From the NCBI RefSeq assembly GCF_019320115.1, contig NC_089583.1, positions 81,361,928 to 81,425,927 on the forward strand: a stretch of 64,000 nt of DNA, written 5' to 3'. Below the pieces are notes generated by a model. That model was given only the letters and a program-made list of their open reading frames with translations. It did not search any database and was not told the origin of the DNA. This DNA comes from Miscanthus floridulus (Eukaryota > Streptophyta > Magnoliopsida > Poales > Poaceae). A program made the translations under genes and the position numbers. Below are positions 1 through 11,875 of the stretch, piece by piece (positions within the stretch are counted from its first letter, which is position 1; each line of letters starts with the position of its first letter).

Positions 1-932
1 TTACATCATCAGACATTACTCTACCAGTATCTGATGCAACCACTGAAATCATATATCTTGCTAGCTGAGACATATCATTGCATCCAATCTCATGTTGTGG
101 TTAAGTCGGACCCCTCCCCCCAAGTTTTTGAGGTAGTATGATGTGGAAAATCAAATTCAACCACTCAGATAAGGTGACAACCTCTAGTCACATATCCCAC
201 CATTTGCTACGTCGACCTTAAGAGGTTCCTGATTGATGGTGGGAGCATACTCAACATTCTATTTGTCAAGATTTTGAATGACATATGTAGTGTCACAACC
301 TAATGGTCATTTCAAATTAAAACTTTGCAAACCCCCCAAACTTCAACACCTGACCATCACCTCCTAATGCAAAGATGTGGACCTAGCTAATTCTCAAGAA
401 CCTCTCCTGGCATCGAACCTCAACTCTCTTGAACCCTAAGACTACCTCCTTTTTCTACCTTTTCGTGTAATGATGAAGCTCGCCAACACAATGTTTGCCT
501 CTCAACTCACGTTAAACAAGACTTAATCTAAGAGATCATATCCCAAGATCCCTCATCATCTCTCATCTCCTAACTCTAGCTCTCACAAGAAAGTGTCCCT
601 AAAGTAATGGATAGGATATTCGTCAAGCGAAGCATAGGTCAACTCGTAGTCAACCCAATCAACTCACTTAAATCAATGGCTCGGGAGTAAGCCCGAAGGT
701 GACTCCCAACTCCTACCTAGGACTAATCTACTCCCCTCCATGAATAATCATAACCAATGTTAAAGCCAACACCTCGGTGGATATGTATTCGGCTTCGGCG
801 ATTGATAATGCAACACTATTTTGCTTCTTTGATGACCATGAAACAAGTGATCTTCCCAACAATTGACATGTGCCCGAGGTGCTCTTCCTTTCAACCTTGC
901 ATCCTGCATAATCCGAGTCGAAGTAACCAGCA
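1..932. repeat. Direct repeat copy A (about 99.5% identical to 7331-8262)
   Basis: This stretch is repeated at a constant offset of 7330 bases. Reading both copies through, I see only four differences (positions 223, 837, 903 and 918). The match stops at about 932, where copy B continues into Copia pol and copy A does not. The repeat may start before the window. It is a composite: a degraded Gypsy protease trace near 223-282, anonymous sequence, and from about 778 a Copia RNase H fragment on the minus strand. It is therefore a duplicated genomic segment and not an LTR pair. No gene of its own is seen. Confidence 0.9.
223..282 (+). pseudogene. Gypsy protease remnant
   Basis: A short plus-strand reading frame contains LIDGGSILNILF, which matches the DGGS aspartic-protease signature of Tat/Athila-type Gypsy polyproteins. 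The flanking sequence is broken by stops and frame changes, so only this motif can be supported. The second copy of the repeat has the same motif near 7553-7612. It is a trace of an element older than everything else here. Confidence 0.5.
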
Positions 933-1291
933 AAGTACCACTGTCAAAATGTAAATACTGTCGCATGAGCCACTGTTCTCATGGGCACATCACCTGACAC
1001 ATCAACCAAGTCGCCTTCCGAGCACTCACGCACGATGAGGCAAGGCAGAAAACACACAGATAACAGTACCAAATGAACTGCAAAAGATGCTGAAATTAAA
1101 CAACCAGATACTCAGGCTTGCTAGCTACCTAGCTAGTCCGGCAAGCCCACAGCATGACATGGACGAACGAAGCAACTTTAAAGTTCAAGAACGACGACGA
1201 AGCCGCCACAAATCCGTCAGACTTCTGGTGCACGCGTCGGCTGCCCTTCCATCTCTTTGGCTCCGGCGACTCGATGTAGGCCGGCGCAGCT
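933..1291. other. Anonymous stretch downstream of the RBR pseudogene
   Basis: This sequence lies between the break of the direct repeat and the stop codon of the RBR pseudogene. I see no coding frame, motif or repeat that I recognise in it. On the minus strand it would be the 3' untranslated and flanking region of that gene. Confidence 0.4.
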
Positions 1292-1614
1292 CTAGTTAAG
1301 GTTTAGGTTTGTCTGATCTCCGCCGGGCTGGGGGCGAGGGACGCGGAGACGATAGACGTTGTGGCGGCACTGGCACAGCTCGGCTCCTTCGTCCAGCCCC
1401 GGTTGCATCGGGCGCCCGCATGAGTTTCAGAAGAGACATCCGCACCTGCATGCCAATGGCGTCAGAAACAGCGTGCAAGACGTTTAAGATTAGCATTACC
1501 ATTGTGCCAAGTACAAAAACTGGTACATCATATGAACAGGTCTGTCATAGGCATACATATTAATATACTGTAGAAGATAGTATGGCTTGTCATGAATAAA
1601 GTGATCTTTTCCCC

Positions 1615-2785
1615 CCTGAAATCCATATGGTAAAATTTCAGAAGCCGCCCTACTAGATAGGAAGGACTTGACCAAATTCTTAACGTTGTTTAAAACAAAG
1701 CTGTACGTGATATGGAGTAGTAAAGGAGAACTGAATAATAAACACAAGAAGATGAAACAGCGAATAGAACATGATAAGTTATCATTCTGAGCTGTTTCCA
1801 GTGCAAATACTGCAAATTTTGTGTTAAATTCTAGGCACAATCTTTACTTTTTTATGAACACAAAATGACAATTATATTTTTGCATGCATGTACCTAAAAA
1901 TATCCTACTATCTGTTAAACATATGCAAAATCAACTTTGCTAGCGGGTTGATAGTTTCAAACAATTAACCAAATTCTTTTATTTTTGAAATGACAATTAA
2001 CCAAATTCGCTCTAAGCATCATGTGCATGCCGCGGCATGACACGCAGTGTACTTAAACTTCCTACATTAATTCTAATTAGTGCTCTCTTGCGTGTCTGTT
2101 AAAAAATTAGACAAATGTTGCACTACTACCATTGTACCATTTACAGGAAGCTATAAGCTACAAGAATCAAAACATCCTAACGTTGAAACATGTATGAGAA
2201 GCTATACAAATCCAAAACAACAAATATAATACTGAAATTGGATAAGATATTGATCCGAAAATGCGCTGCTAGTATTAAGCACCGGTGGTCAGGTGACATG
2301 ATGTGATAATCCACATGGTAGAACTACAGAAACCTCTCTACTATCTTGTAATAACAGAGGCACAAATATACTACTAGTAAGACTGCTCCATTGAAACCTA
2401 TAGGCCTTGTTTGACTGCCATATAATCCACTCTAATTCGTATGTATCGGACAGAATGGGGTGGCTCCGTTGCTGGTGTCGGTAATCGTGGGATCACCGTG
2501 ACCAACTAAGGTTGTAGCAAACTCTGCTTCAACTTAATGAAAAACGTGCCAAGGTATGGTCACGAAAAAGAATGTGGTGGCTCCAATAATTCATCCCAAT
2601 AAATGGATTGTGACGGGTTAAATTGCAACAAAACAAGCCTATATCATAAAACTTCAGAAACCGCTATAGTATCTAAAAGGAAAGCTAGCTGTTCGTGATG
2701 GAGTAGAGGAGATCCGAGTGAGGATTAAACACAAGAAGAAACTGAGACAGGAAATAAAACGCGAGAAGTGTCCAATATATATACC
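1615..2785. repeat. Diverged duplication inside the RBR intron
   Basis: Two segments of the RBR intron, roughly 1615-1785 and 2640-2785, share order and wording (a stretch reading aacacaagaag, a preceding 'cagaarccgc' block and a 'gtgatgg/gtgatatgg agtag' block), with indels. The second abuts the splice donor of exon 1. This looks like an old local duplication around the donor site. It contains the MITE candidate between the copies. Confidence 0.55.
2399..2643. mobile_element. MITE candidate with TIR taggc(c)ttgttt
   Basis: About 245 bp bounded by taggccttgttt on the left and its near reverse complement aaaacaagccta on the right, with no coding capacity. Size and terminal inverted repeats fit a non-autonomous DNA transposon (hAT- or PIF-like MITE) common in grass introns. 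I could not see a convincing target-site duplication, so the superfamily is not assigned. It sits inside the intron of the RBR pseudogene. Confidence 0.4.
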
Positions 2786-4373
2786 CGCAGTGCATAGTAT
2801 CGCACCCCATGATCTTCTCGACCACAATCTTACAACTGGGGCGCTGGGCGGCAAGCTCCTTGACGAGCGCTGCCCCTTTCCCCTCGTCACAGTCGTGGTG
2901 GTCATCATCACGGCCATCGATGACCCAGCCCAAGCCGCACGTCGTGCACATGGGGTGGTTGCACGCCGGGCACGACGCCTTGCACGGTGCCTTATTGGCG
3001 CCGAAGGTCCTCTCAAGCATGAGCCCGCACCTGGGGTTCGGGCAGTAGACGCGCTGGTCCTGCGGGATGGCCTTCTCGGTGAGCCGGTCACCCCAGCTGC
3101 AGAAGGCGGAGAAGTCGATGGACTTCTTGCAGTGCTCCGGGTTCAGGACGCCGCCGTTGTTGCCCTCTCCGGCAGCTTCCTTGCACGCCGGGTCGGAGCA
3201 CAGGATGGACACGCCGCCGTCGCGGATCCTGCCCTCGATGTACGTGGCCATGCACTGCATGCCGTGGAAGAGGTCCAGGATGGGGAGCGTCTCCAGGCAG
3301 ATGCCGCAGTCGAACTTGGCGACCTCGTCGTCCGCGAGAGGGGGCACCCTGCTCTGCCTCTTCGTCGACGGGCCAGGTTCGTCTGGGTCCAGCTCGGACG
3401 GGTGGAGACCCCATATCTTGCAGTAGTCTTCCAGGGTCAGCTCGCGTCCGTCTTCGCCGGCAGAGGGACGGTTCTGGCCGCAGTGTTCCTCCTTTGGTTG
3501 TGCCTCGGACCTGCCGGGAAGTCGCAGCGGGGAAGACATCTCCTGGATTTCTGGCTCCTCCATCTGCTCCAGCCTTTGAGCGTCACGGGCGATGGACTTG
3601 TACCACTCATTGCCGTCCTCTTCCTCCGTACTACCGGCGAAGATAGTTGACTTGACAGGAGTACTCGGCCTCGCCGTCGCTGATGCTCCGGTCCTTGTCT
3701 GGGCAGCAAGCTGGTTGTTGGCGTTAACATGGGCGCCAACGTTGAAAATGTTGGTGTTGGCATGAATGGTGCGGAGGAGTGCCGCCGTTTCGGGTGCGAC
3801 TGTGGCCATGAGGAAGTCTAGCCAAGGATTGACGACCTGTGCCACGTCCACATCCAGGGGAGCATCCAAATCCTCCCCTGCTGAACCCAGTAGTCATCCT
3901 CGTCTACCTCGTCCCAGAAGATCATTGCGTTGTTCTGTGTGCCTATCTCCACTGTATCCGCCGAGGTAGAAGCAGCATCGCGGACGGCGGCTTCTTGCTT
4001 GGATCCATCCACGAACTTCGGTGTGCGGAGCCCGCCGACGACCGCCTCCACTACATCCGGGGCCATAGCATCACGGATGACGGCTTCCTCCTTTGACTGG
4101 TGGTCCATGGGGGGATTGGAGTTTTCTTTCTCCATCGCAAACTGCATAATAACGACACAGAAAATGGGAATGTAAGATTCACTTGACAGCCTACCAGTGT
4201 GCAACACAGACATTCCAAATAGCGCAACTTAGACATATCAAATGTGATTGTCAATCTGAGAAATTAACACTAAAAGCACCAAAAAAAGAGAATACAACAT
4301 ATATATAGAACATTATAGTAGTATAACTGTATAATAAGGACCTGTGTTGCCCACGCAGCATCTCTAGGAGACT

Positions 4374-4712
4374 CTCTCCATGACTCTCTTTTTTTCGAAT
4401 TACACGAGTACACTCACACACACGCACACACACTCACCTCTATGAATACACGCACGTAAACCCTACCCCTATGAATACCTCTGAAAGACTGTGCTGATAC
4501 ATCTTAAGATTGACGAAGTCACCATAGACGCCTCGCTGTCGCCGGGAACGTCGCCCGCCACTGAAAACACAAGGCCGTTAAATTCTGGAATAAATCCAAG
4601 AAAATACGAGCACCCATGTCAAGTCGAGGACTTGAATCCGGACGGATAGGTTCCACCACAAGTAACCCAACCAACTGAGCTAGGATCAGTTCGCGACACT
4701 CTCCATGACTCT
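4374..4712 (-). mobile_element. tRNA-derived SINE (Au-like) with 14-bp target-site duplication
   Basis: On the minus strand the element starts with a pol III A-box (TAGCTCAGTTGG, plus-strand 4671-4682) and a B-box (GGATTCAAGTCC, 4628-4639), then a non-tRNA body, a CA/GT-rich 3' part and a short A-run (seen as a T-run near 4388). It is flanked by the perfect duplication ctctccatgactct at 4374-4387 and 4699-4712, which proves an L1-type insertion. The body matches my memory of the grass Au SINE family. It lies upstream of the RBR pseudogene start. Confidence 0.85.
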
Positions 4713-5454
4713 TAATCAAAGACTTTAGAAAACAAAACAAAAACTCCAATAGACTCCCTAAACTACTCTCTATCTTTTCCACTCTCCACTTTTGGAGAGG
4801 CTACATGGCTTTTTTAAATGAAATACATGGTTGTTTTCTCATGAATTTTTACATATAAGGAAAATTATAATAAACTATTGGAGTATAGTGAACAAAAATT
4901 GAAGAGTTCGCTGGAACACACGAGAGGTACATAAATAGAATATTCATTGAATGTCTCTCCAAATAATATAGATATAGAGATTAAAATTTAGATTCTTGGA
5001 GTTGCCCTTAGGGGGCCAAAACACTTCGAATGTGCGGCCACAGAACCTAAAGGCCATATGGCTCAAATTCTCTCCATATATATGAAATCATACCCATCTT
5101 CCCTCCCAAATGACCCCAACCCCTTTGGCTCTTTTTCTCTAGAGCCTTGCCTCCCTATGCTTCACCACTAGTCTCACACTGATTAGCTTGGCTCTCCTAA
5201 CCTGAAGTCTTATTTTTCACCCAAATCTTGATTATTATCTTATGTCCCACTCTGTCTTCCTCTCTAGATTCTGGCTTGTGATGCCATTATGCCTTACACG
5301 ACTTGTTGCCATCACCTTCCACCTAAGCTTGAGAATTTGGGGAAACCTCATGGAGCATACACACCCCCCAATCCCAACCCATATTTCCTTATTGAAGAAT
5401 CTCATAAAAGGCGGAGAATAAGAGCCTCACCAAACTATACTTCTAAAAAAATGA
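4713..5454. other. Anonymous AT-rich stretch
   Basis: No reading frame, terminal repeat or known motif stands out. The sequence is AT-rich to 5000 and pyrimidine-rich after about 5090. It separates the SINE from the old tandem duplication. Confidence 0.4.
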
Positions 5455-7110
5455 GGACTCCATAGCATTCTCCTAGGAGAAATATAAGAGGTGTATTAAT
5501 ACAAAAATAGATATATTCCAAAACTCCTCACACATTCCACAAAAAGTTTGGTGATGTCTTCCCCCTCTCTCCCACCCCGTACATTGTGACGGTAGACCTT
5601 AGATGTTGCTTATAGGCACTAGTTAAAAACCCAACACTAAGCTATGAGTGCCTAGAAAAGTACAATTGGAAGGCCAAGAGATCATTTTTTGAAAATTCAA
5701 GGGATTATTTTAGTTGGCACACAACATGAGCAAGCTTGCAATCCCAAAACAAGTAAATGACAGGGCTATTGTACCCATTGATTACATCACCTTGGCCTCC
5801 ATAACTGCCCATGGCCGATGGCTATACCTCACCTCCGTACCATGTCGCCCACTTTTTCCCCACCCATCCCCCACAAATCGATCCACCTGCTTGCCCCTAC
5901 TACATCCTCCACTAACCGAACTACCTACTCACACCACCGCCGACCATCTCCATTGGTTGTTCAACACTACCCAACTATCAGTGCCCTCACAAACATGCCT
6001 CATAGTTGGCGATGCCATCAACACCATGTTGGTTGTCGCACATAACTATATATCCTTATAAGCATCACCCCCCTTTTCCTTTCCAACTTTAGTACCGTCC
6101 CAAATCCAAACCCTAACCATAACCCCGACATCACCAAGCTTCAACCCAAAGGAATTAAGGAAGAAAGGAGGTGATGGTGGTGGTGGAGGAGGTATAACCT
6201 CTTTGTTAGTTGCTTGTCACTAATCAGCAGCACGTTGGTTTCCTAAGATCTGTGCGCTGGAGGTAGGAAAAGGAGGGATAAATGAGTTGCTAGCATTTTC
6301 ATAGGAGAAATATAACTAGTCTATTAACAAAAAGGTAGATTTGTTCTGAAATCCCTCACATATGCCACAAAACTTTATCGCTCTCTTCCCTTCTATCTAA
6401 TTTTTTACCTTGTCAAGTCACACCTTATATGCTTCCAAATGATGTTAGTCGACACCCACCGCTAAGCTATCGATTGCCTAGAAATGTACAGATGGAATGC
6501 AAGGGGGCATTTTAGTTGTCACACACACAAAAGCAAGCCTGTACAGATGTTACACTCAAACAACTAAATGAAAAAGTTGTTGTCCCCATCAACCATGTCA
6601 CTCGTAGCCACTACCATCGCCTATGGCTAATGGGACCTCACCTCCTTTCCATGTCTCATGCCTCTCTCACCACCCATCCTCCACAAACAAATCTACTTGC
6701 TCACCTGAACTATTAACCCAATCTATTAGTAATTCGCCACCACCTAGCTTATAGTTCCCTCACCGTCTTGTCTCATGGCCTCCACTTAGTAATAACACCA
6801 TGTTGACCACCGAACACATCTATCCTCAAAATCCCTACCCTAGCCCCTTATTCCTTTCCATCTATGTTGCCGCTGTTAATCTAGATCTAAATCCTAATGC
6901 CAATCATAACTTGAACACTAGATGCCCCAATTCTAGATAAGAAAGGAAGGAAGGGAGGGAGGGAGGGTGGTGGTGGATGAGGAGGAGGAGGAGGAGGGAG
7001 GATGTGTTCTAACCTCGCCACTAGTTGCTCGCCTTTGGTCACCTGGAAGTCAGTCTCCCTAGATCTGAGTAGAGAGGTGGAAGGGAGAGAGAGAAATGAG
7101 TTGGTCAAAG
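5455..7110. repeat. Old diverged tandem duplication, unit about 0.83 kb, two copies
   Basis: Segments of about 5463-6290 and 6290-7110 align in order through several landmarks: 'taggagaaatata', 'cacattccacaaaa / catatgccacaaaa', 'ctaagctat', 'tgcctagaaa', a cytosine-rich stretch with 'cacccatcc', and a purine-rich tract of ggaagg and ggtggtgg units at 6150-6190 and 6940-6995. Identity is far lower than in the flanking direct repeats, so the duplication is old. Reading frames within it are short and not conserved between the copies, so I call no gene. Confidence 0.6.
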
Positions 7111-7330
7111 GATGATTGGTGAACATATAAGGAGAGTGGTAGGTGGGGGTATCACATAATAAGTAAGCACTCACATGACAACAAAAAGATTGTGAAGGCC
7201 AAATAAGCGTAGTTTTAGGCAAACCAGCCCATAGAAAGCAAGATATGGCTGCTTATTAATTGTCTTGAATATTTTATAAGTGGCAATAAATTTTCTCTAG
7301 AAAAGATATCCTAGTCCTTCAACCCACATA

Positions 7331-8262
7331 TTACATCATCAGACATTACTCTACCAGTATCTGATGCAACCACTGAAATCATATATCTTGCTAGCTGAGA
7401 CATATCATTGCATCCAATCTCATGTTGTGGTTAAGTCGGACCCCTCCCCCCAAGTTTTTGAGGTAGTATGATGTGGAAAATCAAATTCAACCACTCAGAT
7501 AAGGTGACAACCTCTAGTCACATATCCCACCATTTGCTACGTCGACCTTAAGCGGTTCCTGATTGATGGTGGGAGCATACTCAACATTCTATTTGTCAAG
7601 ATTTTGAATGACATATGTAGTGTCACAACCTAATGGTCATTTCAAATTAAAACTTTGCAAACCCCCCAAACTTCAACACCTGACCATCACCTCCTAATGC
7701 AAAGATGTGGACCTAGCTAATTCTCAAGAACCTCTCCTGGCATCGAACCTCAACTCTCTTGAACCCTAAGACTACCTCCTTTTTCTACCTTTTCGTGTAA
7801 TGATGAAGCTCGCCAACACAATGTTTGCCTCTCAACTCACGTTAAACAAGACTTAATCTAAGAGATCATATCCCAAGATCCCTCATCATCTCTCATCTCC
7901 TAACTCTAGCTCTCACAAGAAAGTGTCCCTAAAGTAATGGATAGGATATTCGTCAAGCGAAGCATAGGTCAACTCGTAGTCAACCCAATCAACTCACTTA
8001 AATCAATGGCTCGGGAGTAAGCCCGAAGGTGACTCCCAACTCCTACCTAGGACTAATCTACTCCCCTCCATGAATAATCATAACCAATGTTAAAGCCAAC
8101 ACCTCGGTGGATATGTATTCGGCTTCGGCGATTGATAATGCAACACTATTTTGCTTCTTTGATGACTATGAAACAAGTGATCTTCCCAACAATTGACATG
8201 TGCCCGAGGTGCTCTTCCTTTCAACCTTGTATCCTGCATAATCCAAGTCGAAGTAACCAACT
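7331..8262. repeat. Direct repeat copy B
   Basis: Copy of 1-932 at an offset of 7330 bases with four differences seen. At its right side it runs without a break into Copia RNase H and reverse transcriptase on the minus strand (from about 8108 upward), whereas copy A loses that match after 932. Copy B therefore preserves the original junction between anonymous sequence and the truncated Copia element. Confidence 0.9.
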
Positions 8263-9930
8263 AGCTCAAACTTTGCTCCTTTGGGATACCACAAACCAAC
8301 ATTTGGTGTATGCTTCAAGTACCTCAATGTCCTCTTTGTAGCCTTCAAATGACTTTCTCATGGTGAGGCTTGAAATCTTGCACACATGCATACACTAAAC
8401 ATGACATCCGGCCTTGATGCGGTCACATAGAGTAGGCTTTCAATCATAGACCGATACAATTTTTGATCCACCATATTGCCACTTGCATCACTATCCAAGT
8501 TGCCATTTGTTCCCATTGGTGTGCTAATGCTTTACTATCACTCATGCCAAACTTCTTGATCATGTCCTTGATATACTTGCCTTGACTCACAAAAGTACCA
8601 TTTTTCAATTGCTTGATTTGAAGACCAAGGAAATAACTCAACTCTCCAATCATGGACATCTCAAACTCATTAGCCATCATCTTTCTAAACTCATCACAAA
8701 AGTCTTGATTGGTTGAACCAAATATGATGTCATCAACATAGATTTACAACACAAATAAATCTTTTCCAATCTTTTTGATGAAAAGAGTGGTGTCAACCTT
8801 ACCCATCATGAACCCTTTAGAGAGTAGGAAGTCCCTCAATCTCTTATATCATGCTCTAGGTGCTTGCTTCAAGCCATACAATGCCTTCTTCAACTTGTAC
8901 ACATGGTTTGGCTTCTTGTCATCTTTAAAACCGGGAGGTTGCTCAACATATACTTCTTCATTGATGTAACCATTGAGAAATGCACTCTTAACATTCATTT
9001 GATAGAGCTTGATGTTGTGGGCACAAGCATAGGCTAGCAAGATTCTTATTGCTTCCAATCTAGCAACCGGGGCATATGTTTCTCCAAAGTCAAGACCTTC
9101 AACTTGTGTATAGCCTTGTGCTACCAATCTTGCTTTGTTCCTTACCACTATCACATCTTGATCTTGCTTGTTTCTAAAGACCCATTTGGTTCCAATCAGA
9201 TTGTGTTCTTTTGGTCTTTCCACTAATTCCCATACTTGATTTCTTGTGAAGTTATTTAACTCTTTATGCATAGCATTCACCCAATCAACATCATTCAATG
9301 CTTCATCTATCTTCTTTGGTTCAATGAATGACACAAATGAGAAATGCTCACAAAATGAAGCCAATCTAGATCTTGTTTGTACACCTCTAGAAATATCACC
9401 AATTATAGTGTCTAATGGATGATCCCTTGCAACATTGGTTGGTTGGAGGATTGGAACTTGATTGCTTTCACTTGCGTGATTATTGGGTTGAGATGATGTA
9501 CTAGCCACTTGATCTTGTTCATTATCATGAGAGCCACGTGTACTAACTTGAGTTGTATCATCTTGCACATTTGAGTTAGAGAGCACTTGCGCTTGATCAT
9601 CTTCATCATCATTCACTTGCATAGGCCTCAATTCACCAACATCCATGTTCTTCATGGCATTTGAAAGTTAAATGCCTCTAACATCTTCCAAGTTATCATT
9701 CTCTTCTTGTGAACCCTTGGTTTCATCAAATTCAACATCATGAACTTCCTCAAGAGTACCACTATCCAAATTCCAAACTCTATATGATTTGCTTATAGTG
9801 GAATAACCAAGTAGGAATCCTTCATCACATTTCTTATCAAACTTGCCCAATCTAGTGCCTTTCTTCAAGATATAGCATTTGCAACCAAAGACCCAAAAAT
9901 ATGCAATGTTGGGCTTTCTACCATTCAAGA
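8108..9930 (-). pseudogene. Copia pol 3' part: end of integrase, reverse transcriptase, RNase H (truncated)
   Basis: This part reads on from the integrase frame at 9930 through the integrase C-terminus, a low-complexity linker, reverse transcriptase (FRNKQDQDV ... [32 protein letters not shown]) and RNase H ([26 protein letters not shown]). Breaks: TAA near 9668, TAG after APRA (TGG expected), TAA just before IYVDD, others near 8444 and 8349, and TAG after GRSLVS. The first catalytic Asp of reverse transcriptase (MDVK in the family) is Asn here (MNVK). The match ends abruptly near 8108. It is inactive. Confidence 0.9.
9926..9930. other. Target-site duplication caaga, left copy (pair at 39763-39767)
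   Basis: The five bases caaga directly precede the chromovirus 5' LTR and recur directly after its 3' LTR. Removing the element and one copy restores the Copia integrase frame, which confirms both LTR ends. Confidence 0.93.
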
Positions 9931-11867
9931 TGTAACACCCTCGGTGTTACATTGTACTGTTCTTGCTAAAACATCGCATGAGCATCATATTTATGTGCAT
10001 ATGTGTACAACATGAATTATAAATCAATGTTAGGCACTTGAAGCATTTATGCGAAACATGAAACAATGTTATGTGTCATGTCACTTGATTGAATTTTTGT
10101 CGAACAAAAATGTTATAGAACGTTTTTGCGAACGACGTTGAATCATGTGCGGTTGAGGGCAAGGATAGCTAGTTAGTCCATCAAGGGGGTCGGATTTGGG
10201 ATTCAACGCGAAACCATTCGAAGTTAAGTTGTTCCGCATAGGTTTGAAAGAAGGTCGATGAAGCCACCTTTGGCAATAATTATAGAGCAATCGGCTTAGG
10301 AAGTGGTACGATATCTTGATTCCGATCGATAGCCCAACGTACCCTCTTGTGCATCGAACAGTTGGTTTGGCCTTTGGAGCATCGTGTACAAGTTTTCAAG
10401 CTGCTTTAAAAAGCATGCATGGCACATGACTTAGCTCTGGGCGCGGTCACCACTTGGCCTGGCACCGCTGCTGGCTTGCCAGCGCACTACCACACTGGCC
10501 ATGTCCCGCTGCCACGCTGGCTACGCCCCACTACCATGCCTGTGCACGCGCATGGCCTTGCGCTATGTGCCAAGGCCATCTACCACCGTGCGTTGACAGC
10601 GGCCATCACCGCTGCTGGCCATGTCCGCCGCTGATGGCTCGCCCAAACGCGCGTGCGCCGATGCACCGGCCGCATCCGCCCTGCCACCGTGAAGGCACAC
10701 GCATGCAGGGTCTTAGTGCGGCTGCCTTGTCTGCCTATTGGCACTCGTTGGCGTGCGGGTCATAGCACCATGGCTGACATGCTATGCTCGGGCCACCGAC
10801 CAAACTCTACCAAGCCATGCCCTGCTTTGGCCGAAGGTGCGCCGGGTCTCGCGCTACACGCCGCCAGCGGCCATGCACAGCATTGCTCCACTGACTCGCC
10901 TTGGATTCTCGCGTGAAGGAAGATAGCCTGCTCCACCATCACCTCCGCATCACTCGCACTGTGTTTTCCTTGTCTGGCACTGCCGCTGCGACGCCGTACC
11001 AAGCCTCATTGGCTTGCAGCCATGGTCATGCGGATAGTCGCCTGGAGCACATCCTGCTGTCCCCCATTGTGGTGTGTGTTTGTTTGTTGCATTGACATCC
11101 ACAGCTGGACCGAGCCAAGCCATGCCGGGACCCCCTGCCTCCGCTGTAGCCATGACCGGCGGGACCTCCTTCATTCAATTCACCGTGACCACAGCAATCT
11201 AATCAAATTTGTCGCTGCCTCGGCTCCATTGGGTAACTGGCCACACAACCGTCCCCACCTCACTGCCTGTGTCCCCGTGCTATGCCCCAATTTTGAAATG
11301 TTGCGCCATCGGGTCCTTAAGACTGGGGTGGTCTGCGTCGTCGGCTAACCATGCGACCAAGGCATCTCGGTCCAATTCCTTGCATTACTAGCCTCTCCTC
11401 TAGTTGGGCATCACCATGCTCACCATAGTCTAAGCCCTACCACCGTGTAGCAGTCCCTGGCACAGCCGTGCCACCGCCGTGCACCGCCGCACCACCTTGC
11501 GTGCACGCGGCCAGCTCACCTTGGGCTTTCTCTGGCCAGACCATTAACGCGAAGGTATCCGTGGGTAGTCCCTTGAGCTCTCTAGCTTAGTTGCTCGCTC
11601 CATCTTCGCTATCACTCATGGGAACGCGCCTGCCTTTATAGGGAAGGGACCACCGCTGGGGAGGGGGCTTGGCATGGCGCCCCTATTCGCCATGAAGCCT
11701 CTAGTCGCTGCGCTTTGTCCCCAAGGTAATCATCGGCCCCTTAGTTAGGCCTTAGTGGCTCGGGTGACGCCGGTGTGGCCGCCCGGTGCCTGCGCCGTCG
11801 CGCTAGTGCGCGCACGGGTGCTGGGGGACGTCACCGCAGTAAAGAAGGAGAAAGGGGAGGGTGCAGC

Positions 11868-11875
11868 TATAAAAG
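11868..11875 (+). promoter_or_regulatory. TATA box of chromovirus 5' LTR
   Basis: The octamer tataaaag sits within the LTR at the junction between its GC-rich and AT-rich parts, a good position for the U3/R boundary. In the 3' LTR the same site reads tgtaaaag (37485-37492), so the core box is lost there. Confidence 0.65.

Larger units (their letters stand above)
1292..4135 (-). pseudogene. RBR-type E3 ubiquitin ligase pseudogene, two exons
   Basis: RBR (RING1-IBR-RING2) ligases pass ubiquitin from an E2 to a substrate through a RING2 cysteine. Here exon 1 runs from the ATG at 4135 to 2785, with a GT-AG intron (2784-1446, 1339 bp) and exon 2 at 1445-1292. The splice restores the frame exactly and joins the two halves of RING2 (GCDTMHC, then CGCLF and NSCG). 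Exon 1 has an acidic N-terminus, RING1 (CGIC ... LFHGMQC), and a good IBR (YCPNPRCG, CPACNHPMCTTCG). Defects: a one-base frameshift near 3885-3905; RING1 looks shortened between HGMQC and MATYI, apparently losing several zinc ligands; and in exon 2 a TGA sits where RING2 needs a Cys. The domain identity is clear; whether this is a dead host gene or a captured fragment is open. A 310-residue plus-strand frame across it is a GC-rich shadow. Confidence 0.8.

Noticed and set aside
2718..3650. 310-codon plus-strand open frame
   Set aside because: It is the complement of the RBR exon, where high GC content keeps several frames open. It has no recognisable domain, whereas the minus strand has an ordered IBR, RING2 half-sites and a matching intron.
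4628..4682. A tRNA gene on the minus strand
   Set aside because: Only the A- and B-boxes are tRNA-like. There is no acceptor stem or anticodon arm, and the flanking 14-bp duplication and A-run show a SINE.
1..8262. The 932-bp direct repeats read as the LTRs of a retrotransposon
   Set aside because: They contain protease and RNase H fragments of other elements, do not start with TG or end with CA at the break, and no primer-binding site or polypurine tract lies inside them.
10419..11391. Several open frames of 60-108 codons in the GC-rich half of the 5' LTR
   Set aside because: Their counterparts in the 3' LTR differ by frame-breaking changes, and they have no family resemblance. GC-rich sequence has few stops by chance.
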